6,490 bases of DNA from Bacteroidota bacterium (GTDB lineage Bacteria > Bacteroidota > Bacteroidia > Chitinophagales > Chitinophagaceae): assembly GCA_947454745.1 (NCBI GenBank), contig CANGMV010000067.1, positions 1 through 6,490 of the forward strand, written 5' to 3'. Both the position numbers and the translations under genes were made by a program. The notes beneath the pieces are model-generated. The model searched no databases, was not told the DNA's origin, and worked only from the letters and a program-made list of their open reading frames with translations. This document shows, piece after piece, positions 1 through 5,570 of the stretch (its first letter is position 1; the number at the start of each line of letters is the position of its first letter).

Positions 1-1122
1 ACAATCAATTTTTGCATTTAAAAATTCGATTCTACGACTAGGTTTTAAACGAATTTTTTTAGCAAGTTCTAAATTGCCAGTGAATATATAACCCGTCATG
101 CCCTTGCACTTATTCTTCATATAATCACCTATACGTGCATAGGTAGCTTCTAATTCAACTTCCTCTCCTAGTCTTTCCCCGTATTCAGGATTAATTAACA
201 ATATAGCTCCCTCTTCAGGTTCAGGCATCTGAGTATCCGCGAAATCACAAACCTGAAAATCAATTAAGTCGGCAACTCCAGCAATAGTAGCATTAATCTT
301 TGCAACTTTAATGGCTTCTTTACTTATATCCGATGCAATAATTACTAAATTAGGCAAATGCCTAACTTGCTCTTCAATAATAGATCTTTCTTTTTCAAAA
401 ACATCCTTGTCATATCCAATCAAATGCATGAAAGCATAATTACTTCTTAATAAACCTGGTACACGTTTTGTTGCTATCAAGGCTGCTTCAATTGCCAGGG
501 TGCCCGAACCACACATAGGATTTACAAAGGCGCCAAACTTATTCCACTTGGTTGATAAAATAGTAGCTGCAGCCAATGCTTCTAACATCGGTGCTTTACC
601 TGGCAATTTTCTATAACCATGTCTTGCTAAAGAATCACCCGAAGTATCCAAGAAAATTTCCGCCTCATCATTTTTCCAAAACAAATAAACAACAGCACCC
701 GACAAATCAGAACCTGTAGAAGGTCGCTTACCCGTCACTTCCCGCATACGATCAACTACTGCATCTTTTACACGCAAATTGGCGAATAGATTGGTAGAAA
801 TAGTATCATTAAAAACATTACTAATAACAGAAAAATATCCATCGGGCTTAATCATCTTTTCCCAATGTATAGTCACTAAGTTTTTATACAACTCGTCGGG
901 ATCATTACAAATAAAAGTCTTAAGTGAATACATCACTTGACTTGCACAACGAAGGTTTAAATTCAAACGAATACAATCATTTACAGTACCTGTTAATTCT
1001 ACACCAGTTTGAAAAACACGGTCAACGTCAAAACCTAAGGCAATCACTTCGCTTCTTAAAGCTGGAGCTAACCATTTATTACAGGTGATGATAATCTTAT
1101 TACGGGAGGTAAATACTTGCAT
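1..1122 (-). CDS. THUMP-domain class I SAM-dependent RNA methyltransferase (3' end cut by window)
   Basis: Cytoplasmic SAM-dependent RNA methyltransferase resembling the N-terminal (RlmL) half of E. coli RlmKL, which makes m2G2445 in 23S rRNA; the exact target here is not known. The frame is open for 374 codons from the ATG at 1122 to the left edge, with no stop or frameshift. Residues about 45-160 are the THUMP region. The Rossmann methyltransferase domain follows, with SAM-binding motif NPMCGSGT at 201-208, an acidic ASD (motif II) near 274-276, and motif IV NPEYG at 311-315. Motif IV usually reads NPPYG, so Glu313 is notable. The last visible residues (FLNAKIDC) match the family's C-terminal strand, so probably only 10-20 residues are missing. 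There is no Shine-Dalgarno sequence. It lies 79 bp downstream of tRNA-Val but is separated from it by a terminator. Family confident, substrate inferred. Confidence 0.9.
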   Translation of the reverse strand, partial: MQVFTSRNKIIITCNKWLAPALRSEVIALGFDVDRVFQTGVELTGTVNDCIRLNLNLRCASQVMYSLKTFICNDPDELYKNLVTIHWEKMIKPDGYFSVISNVFNDTISTNLFANLRVKDAVVDRMREVTGKRPSTGSDLSGAVVYLFWKNDEAEIFLDTSGDSLARHGYRKLPGKAPMLEALAAATILSTKWNKFGAFVNPMCGSGTLAIEAALIATKRVPGLLRSNYAFMHLIGYDKDVFEKERSIIEEQVRHLPNLVIIASDISKEAIKVAKINATIAGVADLIDFQVCDFADTQMPEPEEGAILLINPEYGERLGEEVELEATYARIGDYMKNKCKGMTGYIFTGNLELAKKIRLKPSRRIEFLNAKIDC

Positions 1123-1126
1123 AAAA

Positions 1127-1134
1127 CAAACTTA
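1127..1134 (-). promoter_or_regulatory. Candidate -7 element for the RNA methyltransferase gene
   Basis: The minus strand reads TAAGTTTG, an exact match to the Bacteroidota TAnnTTTG -7 element, only 4 bases before the ATG. The nearest suitable TTTG lies 23 bases upstream, longer than the usual 19-21, so the -33 part is weak. If the element is used, transcription would start at or very near the ATG and give a leaderless or nearly leaderless mRNA. Confidence 0.3.
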
Positions 1135-1162
1135 AATTAAATAATACAAAAGGGCTGCAAAC

Positions 1163-1190
1163 AAAAAATCCCCATCTTTCGATGAGGATT
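1163..1190 (-). terminator. Intrinsic terminator after tRNA-Val
   Basis: Read on the minus strand, a 10-bp stem (AATCCTCATC with GATGGGGATT, one G-T pair) closes a GAAA tetraloop and runs into six T residues. It starts 11 bases past the tRNA 3' end, as expected for a terminator ending the tRNA-Val transcript before the methyltransferase gene. On the plus strand the hairpin is not followed by a T-run. Confidence 0.85.
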
Positions 1191-1201
1191 AAATTATTCT
1201 G

Positions 1202-1276
1202 TGGGAGCACACGGGCTCGAACCGCGGACCCTCTCGGTGTAAACGAGATGCTCTGAACCAACTGAGCTATGCTCCC
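1202..1276 (-). tRNA. tRNA-Val (anticodon UAC)
   Basis: A 75-nt cloverleaf on the minus strand. The acceptor stem GGGAGCA pairs with TGCTCCC, followed by discriminator A. The D-arm contains AGCTCAGTTGG, the anticodon stem is TCTCG/CGAGA, and the loop TTTACAC gives anticodon UAC (valine, GUA/GUG and others by wobble). The T-arm contains GGTTCGAGCCC. The 3' CCA is not encoded, so it must be added after transcription. It has its own promoter upstream and a hairpin terminator downstream, so it looks like a single-gene transcription unit. Confidence 0.97.
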
Positions 1277-1296
1277 TTTTTCCCTTTTGAGGAGTG

Positions 1297-1328
1297 CAAA
1301 AATAAGGGGGAAATTGTAAACTCCCAAA
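1297..1328 (-). promoter_or_regulatory. Promoter of tRNA-Val (Bacteroidota type)
   Basis: On the minus strand TTTG (1325-1328) is followed after 20 bases by TATTTTTG (1297-1304), an exact match to the -33 TTTG / -7 TAnnTTTG consensus used by the Bacteroidota major sigma factor. The start would be near 1290, about 14 bases before the mature tRNA. It sits just past the stop codon of the upstream small gene, which makes the tRNA an independent unit. Confidence 0.7.
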
Positions 1329-1338
1329 TTTTTTTAAA

Positions 1339-1629
1339 TTAATTTAATTGTACAGCAGGAAGCCTGGTAGATTGGCTATCATAAACGAATAATTCTACTA
1401 TTTCAAAGCTCCAATATTTGCTTAATGGCGACTTTTCGAGGATTTCTTTCACTTCTTGCTTCGAATTGGCATTAATGGTAATCCATGAATTTTGGGTTTC
1501 CATACTCACTGCATAGCTGTCAATTATTCCTTTATTAAGTAAATAGTTGATATAGGTACGATGAGGAGGAACCAGGGTCATAAATTCCTCATCCATGTCA
1601 AAAGATATGATTGCTTGATACTTTTTCAT
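1339..1629 (-). CDS. Small YciI / muconolactone-isomerase-like protein (ferredoxin-like dimeric barrel)
   Basis: A 96-residue cytoplasmic protein with no signal peptide or membrane segment. The order is a beta-strand (YQAIISFDMD), a helix with PPHRTYINYLLNKGIIDSY, the paired strands AVSMETQNSWITINA, a helix (SKQEVKEILEKSPL) and a final strand (WSFEIVELFVYDS). This beta-alpha-beta-beta-alpha-beta order, with the 'LLNKGIIDSYAVS...WITINA' pattern, fits the dimeric alpha/beta-barrel superfamily that includes YciI and muconolactone isomerase. No catalytic role can be assigned, because many Bacteroidota members of this fold are uncharacterised. The start ATG at 1629 has no Shine-Dalgarno sequence, as is normal in this phylum. 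It lies 77 bp downstream of the propeller gene on the same strand, so co-transcription is possible, and no terminator is visible between them. The C-terminal tail after residue 86 is probably disordered. Confidence 0.75.
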   Translation of the reverse strand: MKKYQAIISFDMDEEFMTLVPPHRTYINYLLNKGIIDSYAVSMETQNSWITINANSKQEVKEILEKSPLSKYWSFEIVELFVYDSQSTRLPAVQLN

Positions 1630-1706
1630 GATAATCTAAGGTAAGCTAAGAAATACAAACCAAAAAGGGATTTTGTGAATATTACTTTTCTCGTAAATGA
1701 TAGATG

Positions 1707-2738
1707 CTAATCAAAACTTACATATCCGATTCTCCCCCCCGCCCCAGCAAAAAAAGCCGCTTTTTTACCTGGCTGACGCTGAACGACATGGAAACTCTGA
1801 TTAGAAATTAAATTCCAATTTTGTCCTCCATTTTTTGAAAGATCCACCCCAGAAGTTCCGCAAGCCAAAACAAGGTCATTGTTTATGAATTCCACACAAG
1901 AACGATACCCGTTCGGGTTTTGATATTTTAAAGCTTGTTGCCATTGCTTTTCCCCATTTAATTTACCTGCTTTTTTAACTAAGCATAACATATTTAATTT
2001 ACGCAGGGTATCTTTCATAAAATCCCCACCAACAATGATCATCTTATTTTCATCGGGTGAAATAGCAATACTATTGGCTCCGGTTGATTTTGCGCCTTGA
2101 ATCATTGGAATATCGGTTGGATATCCATTCATCCATAATCGGCTCGACATTCCTCCACTTACCATGAATAAGGCGTCCTTTGTATGTGCCATATTGGTAC
2201 CACTCGAAGCAAAAAATGCTTCCCCATTATTAACAGTTGCTTTAAAATATTCCATACCAACTTCCTGCCAAGTTGCTCCTTTGTCCTTAGAATGCAATAA
2301 AAAAATGGTATTGTCTATCGGATCCCCAACAACCCATCCATTCGCCGTATCTTTAAAATGGATCGCATCTAAAAACATATTGGAATCGATAATTTCTGTT
2401 ACAATATGCCAATTTTCACCTCCGTCCTGAGTCCTTAAAATAACGGCAGGCGCAGCAACAGCTACGATTAATGCTTCCTTTTCATTCCAAGCATGTATAG
2501 CCCTGAAATCGCGGGTTTCATACCCTTTTACCTGACTCCATTCAAAAGTCTCCCCTCCATTCACCGATTTAGCAATACTACCCTTACTCCCACTTGCCCA
2601 AATTACTTTGCCAGAAGGAACAGAAAGACCGCGAATGCTAACTCCTTTTTTTTCTGTCAAAATTTTAATAGAAGTTTGCGCAACTATTTGTTGAGAAGCA
2701 AATATTAATAAACCGAAGACAATTTTTGAAATACGCAT
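1707..2738 (-). CDS. Secreted YCF48/BNR-like (Asp-box) beta-propeller protein
   Basis: A 343-residue exported protein of the WD40/YVTN/BNR-like class related to YCF48/HCF136, often labelled 'oxidoreductase' in Bacteroidota without biochemical support. Residues 1-21 form a Sec signal peptide (MRISKIV, a hydrophobic core, cleavage likely at VA-Q). Asp-box motifs (S/R-x-D/N-x-G-x-x-W) occur at about 58-67, 102-110, 150-157 and 301-308, typical of propeller blades. No sialidase catalytic arginine triad or FRIP motif was recognised, so sialidase activity is not claimed. There is no T9SS C-terminal sorting domain; the protein ends at GRIGYVSFD. The frame extends upstream to 2801, but the ATG at 2738 is chosen because the signal peptide begins there and the longer version would overlap the tcdA start. 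It is divergent from tcdA with 33 bp between starts. Its ligand is unknown. Confidence 0.8.
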   Translation of the reverse strand: MRISKIVFGLLIFASQQIVAQTSIKILTEKKGVSIRGLSVPSGKVIWASGSKGSIAKSVNGGETFEWSQVKGYETRDFRAIHAWNEKEALIVAVAAPAVILRTQDGGENWHIVTEIIDSNMFLDAIHFKDTANGWVVGDPIDNTIFLLHSKDKGATWQEVGMEYFKATVNNGEAFFASSGTNMAHTKDALFMVSGGMSSRLWMNGYPTDIPMIQGAKSTGANSIAISPDENKMIIVGGDFMKDTLRKLNMLCLVKKAGKLNGEKQWQQALKYQNPNGYRSCVEFINNDLVLACGTSGVDLSKNGGQNWNLISNQSFHVVQRQPGKKAAFFAGAGGRIGYVSFD

Positions 2739-2754
2739 AGATTTTAGATTTTTG
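2725..2754 (+). promoter_or_regulatory. Possible tcdA promoter
   Basis: TTTG at 2725-2728 is followed after 18 bases by GATTTTTG at 2747-2754, which differs from TAnnTTTG only in the first base. Transcription would start about 10 bases before the tcdA ATG. The element overlaps the first codons of the divergent propeller gene. The spacing is one base short of ideal, so this is a tentative call. Confidence 0.35.
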
Positions 2755-2771
2755 CGTTTTAAAGATACGAT

Positions 2772-3497
2772 ATGATACCTTATTGGATGAGTAGAACTCA
2801 ATTAATGTTGGGAGATGAAAAAATGGAACAATTAATGGGCAAAAATGTGCTCGTAATTGGCCTTGGTGGGGTTGGTGCAATTTGCGCTGAAATGATCGTT
2901 CGTGCAGGTGTTGGCAAATTGACTATTGTGGATAATGACAAAGTGGACGCTAGTAATATTAATAGACAAATACAAGCTTTGCAATCAACAGTGAATATGC
3001 CAAAGGCGCAAGTACTATCTGCAAGATTATTAGATATTAATCCTGAGTTAGATTTGACAGTTTTAGAAATGTATATTAAAGAAGAAATTACTACAAACCT
3101 TTTGGAATCTGCCGCTTGGGATTATGTCGTGGATTGTATCGACACCCTTTCTTGTAAAGTATTTTTAATTAAGAAATGTTTAGACATGAAACTGCCCATC
3201 GTAAGTTCCATGGGTGCAGGTGGAAAAGTAGATCCTTCACAAATTGTGGTGACAGATATATCAAAAACCTATGTATGTAATTTGGCGAGGTACGTAAGGA
3301 AACGATTACAAAGTTTGGGTATTAAAAAAGGACTTAAAGTAGTATTTAGTCCTGAAAAAGCCGATCAAGACAAGATTATTGTAACCGAGAAAGCCTACCC
3401 AAAGAAATCACTTATTGGTACCTTAAGTTATATGCCTGCTATGTTTGGTTGTATCGTTGCCAGCGTGGTTATTCGGGATTTAATGGCAAGTGATTGA
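2772..3497 (+). CDS. tcdA: tRNA threonylcarbamoyladenosine dehydratase TcdA
   Basis: A cytoplasmic E1/MoeB/ThiF-like enzyme. The family uses ATP to activate and dehydrate t6A at position 37 of tRNAs reading ANN codons, giving cyclic t6A. The protein has 241 residues, somewhat shorter than E. coli TcdA (about 268). The N-terminal YWMSRTQLMLG matches the family's conserved W-x-SRT-x-x-L-x-G opening. The nucleotide-binding GLGGVG is at 30-35, the acidic DNDKVDASNINRQ lies at 54-66 (Arg65 is the expected ATP-contacting arginine), DCIDT is at 121-125, SMGAGGKVDP at 146-155, VVFSPEKA at 190-197 and PAMFGCIVASVVIRDL at 222-237. The ATG at 2772 is the first start after an in-frame TAA at 2760 and includes the conserved opening. 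It is followed 69 bp later by tRNA-Arg(UCU), a predicted substrate, which has its own promoter. Confidence 0.93.
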   Translation: MIPYWMSRTQLMLGDEKMEQLMGKNVLVIGLGGVGAICAEMIVRAGVGKLTIVDNDKVDASNINRQIQALQSTVNMPKAQVLSARLLDINPELDLTVLEMYIKEEITTNLLESAAWDYVVDCIDTLSCKVFLIKKCLDMKLPIVSSMGAGGKVDPSQIVVTDISKTYVCNLARYVRKRLQSLGIKKGLKVVFSPEKADQDKIIVTEKAYPKKSLIGTLSYMPAMFGCIVASVVIRDLMASD

Positions 3498-3514
3498 TTT
3501 ATACCCTAAATTTC

Positions 3515-3545
3515 TTTGAATTAAGCTTATTTTATCATTATTTTG
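3515..3545 (+). promoter_or_regulatory. Promoter of tRNA-Arg (Bacteroidota type)
   Basis: TTTG (3515-3518), 19 bases, then TTATTTTG (3538-3545), which matches TAnnTTTG in all but one position. The predicted start falls near 3551, leaving a short leader before the tRNA at 3567. This suggests the tRNA does not depend on read-through from tcdA. Confidence 0.6.
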
Positions 3546-3566
3546 CAGCTCCAAATGGAAGCTCCT

Positions 3567-3640
3567 GGTTCGGTAGCTCAGCTGGATAGAGCGTCATCCT
3601 TCTAAGATGAGGGTCATTGGTTCGAATCCAATCCGAATCA
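3567..3640 (+). tRNA. tRNA-Arg (anticodon UCU)
   Basis: A 74-nt cloverleaf. The acceptor GGTTCGG pairs with CCGAATC (one G-U pair), followed by discriminator A. The D-arm contains AGCTCAGCTGGA, the anticodon stem is TCATC/GATGA, and the loop CTTCTAA gives anticodon UCU (AGA/AGG codons). The T-arm is ATTGG-TTCGAAT-CCAAT. CCA is not encoded. U36, A37 and A38 are present, the sequence context known to be required for t6A37, so this tRNA is a predicted target of the t6A/ct6A pathway. An open frame on the opposite strand is an artefact of the tRNA sequence. Confidence 0.97.
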
Positions 3641-3641
3641 C

Positions 3642-3670
3642 AAAGCCTGTCACTTTCGTGACAGGCTTTT
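3642..3670 (+). terminator. Intrinsic terminator after tRNA-Arg
   Basis: AAGCCTGTCAC and GTGACAGGCTT form a perfect 11-bp stem (12 with one more A-T pair) around a TTTC loop, running into TTTT. It begins two bases after the tRNA 3' end, so it very probably ends the tRNA-Arg transcript. Confidence 0.85.
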
Positions 3671-3687
3671 ATCGTTCGAAGCTGTGT

Positions 3688-3703
3688 CGAAAGCTTGCTT
3701 TCG
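3688..3703. repeat. Short inverted repeat (7-bp arms)
   Basis: CGAAAGC and GCTTTCG are separated by TT. This is the first of three palindromic units between the tRNA-Arg terminator and the lipoprotein gene. The sequence GAAAGCTTGC within it recurs directly at 3812-3821. Confidence 0.6.
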
Positions 3704-3722
3704 TAAACAGGTGAGAATGATA

Positions 3723-3761
3723 AAAGCCAACTAAACGCTTCGCGTTTAGTTGAAAGGCTTT
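3723..3761. repeat. Long imperfect hairpin with TTC loop
   Basis: A perfect 10-bp stem (AACTAAACGC at 3729-3738 with GCGTTTAGTT at 3742-3751) closes a three-base TTC loop. An outer 6-bp stem, AAAGCC with GGCTTT, continues it past an asymmetric GAAA bulge. No T-run follows on either strand, so it is not a standard intrinsic terminator. It looks like a dispersed palindromic (REP-like) unit, but copies elsewhere cannot be seen from this window. Confidence 0.7.
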
Positions 3762-3771
3762 GGGTAAGATC

Positions 3772-3812
3772 CACTTAAGGATCAGCGAACGAAGTGAGCT
3801 AATCCTTAAGTG
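3772..3812. repeat. Inverted repeat with 11-bp arms
   Basis: CACTTAAGGAT (3772-3782) and ATCCTTAAGTG (3802-3812) are perfect inverse complements. After a C-A mismatch the stem continues with AGC/GCT around an 11-base loop. It lies 20 bp downstream of the lipoprotein stop codon and could act as an mRNA 3'-end structure for that gene, although no U-tract follows on the minus strand. Confidence 0.7.
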
Positions 3813-3831
3813 AAAGCTTGCATTATTGTAT

Positions 3832-5535
3832 CTATTTCTTCAACCCATATACCACCACTTGATTGGAAAAAGTGGGTAAATACACATGACCATTGGCAAT
3901 GGTAGGTGAAGAAAACTTCGCATAATTACCACCACCATCGAGTGTACCTGTTGTATTGCTGTTCCACAATTCTTTAGTCACATCAGTAGCTGAGAAAGCG
4001 CGTAAAATTCCTGGTCGTACTCCATGTTCTGCATCATATGGAGGAATTGCATGTGCAATCCAAACAATTGCAGTACTATCAGTTGAGCCATTTGAGGAAA
4101 CAGAAATCACCCCACCATTTTGTCCAACAGGTCCATTGGTATTATATGTTTTTTGTTGCGTTAAATTTAACAAGCCTCCACTTATTGGAATCTGATGCAG
4201 CGGTTCATTTTCGGGCCATACATAAATATATTCACCAGCAGCTGCTTTATAATAACTAGGTTGACAATGCATATTCGCATTCGCATTGTTTAAACTTACA
4301 GTTTGATGAATTTTATTAATTCCATCGGTAAATCCACCCATATTATCTTTATCAAGTATATAAAAATTTCCATCCTTGCACCCAGTAAAAAATAAATTAG
4401 AATTGGGAATTAAAAATGCACCTAACCCACCATAATCTAAATCGTTGTTTTCTAAATATGGATAATTAAACGGCGTGAAATAACTTGTCACTGATAAGCT
4501 GCTCCCATTAATAGCTAATTTTAATGCACTCTCTCCTCTATTCCTTAAGTTAGTAGGATCAGTTCCAACACCCACTGTTCCATTACCCGTTACACAATAT
4601 AAATTTCCTTGTGCATCAGCTGCCATCCCCATTCCACTTTCCCATATACCGCCATTATAACCATCAGGTGTATTGTTGTAGACAATTTTTTGTTGCAATG
4701 ATTTTGCGTCATACCCTAAAACCCATCCATGATATGGTCCCCAGTCACAGTGCGAAGAGAAACTAATATAAACCACACCATTTAATAAAGTAAGTGCTTG
4801 ACGTTGATTTTGTTTTTGTGCATCAAAATTAATCACTCCTGCTCTATTGCCATCTCCTGTTCCATTATAAGATGCCATAATTGTCATGGGGGAACCATTT
4901 TGTTCTGATCCATCAATGATGCTTACCGAATGTAATTGTTGAAGATAAGTGCCAGAACCACTAGTCATTCTACTTACAAAATATAACAGTTGCGCAGCAG
5001 AATCGATAACTGGTGTACCAACAATGCCCATATTACCGCTAAAATCTAAATAACTACCTCCACAAGCTCCCGTCATATCTGAATTTTTTACTGGCCTATA
5101 AAATGTAGTGTTGTAATTTTTAAACCAAATTGCATCTCCGTTTTCTGCATCAAAAGCATAAATAGAATTATTTACTGTTGCGATATAAACTATATTATGA
5201 TTTACACTTTTAATATTCACATTACTTAAAACTAAGGGCTGTGCATACACCTGATCATCCACCGACAATGCAAATTGTTTTCCAAAATTGATGCCATTTA
5301 CATTGTTGACATTTAATATGGTTTCCTTATTATTCCAGCCGGCTCTTGAATTGTCATTGTGCTGCGTTAGTACCGAAATTGAATTAGGCGGAGGTATATT
5401 ACTGTATTTAGAAACACCTGTGTTGTTATTACTGCCATTGGAATTGCTATTTTGTGTATTCAATATCTCTTTTGCACAAGAACTAGCTAAAACCACTATA
5501 AATAAACCCAATAATATTCTTTGATTATTTCTCAT
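3832..5535 (-). CDS. PQQ-like beta-propeller lipoprotein
   Basis: A 567-residue exported lipoprotein with a PQQ-binding-like (quinoprotein-type) beta-propeller. Residues 1-19 are a signal peptide (MRNNQR, then a hydrophobic stretch) ending in the lipobox ASS with lipidated Cys20. A Ser/Asn-rich tether spans about 27-40. The domain opens with QHNDNSRAGWN (58-68), and blade-type motifs follow: VYIATVNNSIYAFDAENGDAIW (split at 116-137), GTPVID (173-178), RQALTLLNGVVYISFSSH (245-262), GPYHGWVLGYDA (266-277), GCKDGNFYILDKDN (385-398) and SSPTIANGHVYLPTFSNQVVVYGL (ending at 565). Vicinal cysteines and a CxxCH haem site are absent, so a classic PQQ alcohol dehydrogenase is unlikely. The protein is full length for the family. 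The ATG at 5535 immediately precedes the signal peptide. It is divergent from the isoprenoid-synthase-like gene with 35 bp between starts. Ligand or activity unknown. Confidence 0.85.
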   Translation of the reverse strand: MRNNQRILLGLFIVVLASSCAKEILNTQNSNSNGSNNNTGVSKYSNIPPPNSISVLTQHNDNSRAGWNNKETILNVNNVNGINFGKQFALSVDDQVYAQPLVLSNVNIKSVNHNIVYIATVNNSIYAFDAENGDAIWFKNYNTTFYRPVKNSDMTGACGGSYLDFSGNMGIVGTPVIDSAAQLLYFVSRMTSGSGTYLQQLHSVSIIDGSEQNGSPMTIMASYNGTGDGNRAGVINFDAQKQNQRQALTLLNGVVYISFSSHCDWGPYHGWVLGYDAKSLQQKIVYNNTPDGYNGGIWESGMGMAADAQGNLYCVTGNGTVGVGTDPTNLRNRGESALKLAINGSSLSVTSYFTPFNYPYLENNDLDYGGLGAFLIPNSNLFFTGCKDGNFYILDKDNMGGFTDGINKIHQTVSLNNANANMHCQPSYYKAAAGEYIYVWPENEPLHQIPISGGLLNLTQQKTYNTNGPVGQNGGVISVSSNGSTDSTAIVWIAHAIPPYDAEHGVRPGILRAFSATDVTKELWNSNTTGTLDGGGNYAKFSSPTIANGHVYLPTFSNQVVVYGLKK

Positions 5536-5570
5536 ACTGAAATGTATACAAAATGGTTTAATTTAGCAAT

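Noticed and set aside
1100..1327. Open frame of 75 codons on the minus strand
   Set aside because: It is a translation through tRNA-Val and its terminator into the methyltransferase start; the tRNA explains the sequence.
1749..1766. A-run / GCCGC / T-run palindrome as a terminator
   Set aside because: It lies inside coding sequence (KKAAFF codons) and the stem is almost all A-T with a tight loop.
2164..2708. Two plus-strand open frames inside the Asp-box propeller gene
   Set aside because: They are antisense to a gene with a signal peptide and recognisable repeats, and show no family resemblance of their own.
2739..2801. Extended N-terminus of the Asp-box protein starting at 2801
   Set aside because: It would place 21 residues before an evident signal peptide and overlap the conserved start of tcdA.
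3538..3774. Open frame of 78 codons on the minus strand with DWIRTNDPHLRRMTLYPAELP
   Set aside because: This peptide is the reverse-strand translation of tRNA-Arg, a well-known false gene in annotations. The rest of the frame covers the terminator and palindromes.
3956..5524. Several plus-strand open frames of 73-79 codons inside the PQQ-like lipoprotein gene
   Set aside because: Antisense shadows of a clear full-length gene. The one near 5288-5524 looks hydrophobic only because it mirrors the signal peptide and Asn/Ser-rich tether.
3832..5535. Periplasmic PQQ-dependent alcohol or sugar dehydrogenase
   Set aside because: The propeller motifs fit, but there is no vicinal Cys-Cys pair, no haem-binding CxxCH and no clear set of PQQ-contacting residues, so enzyme activity is not claimed.
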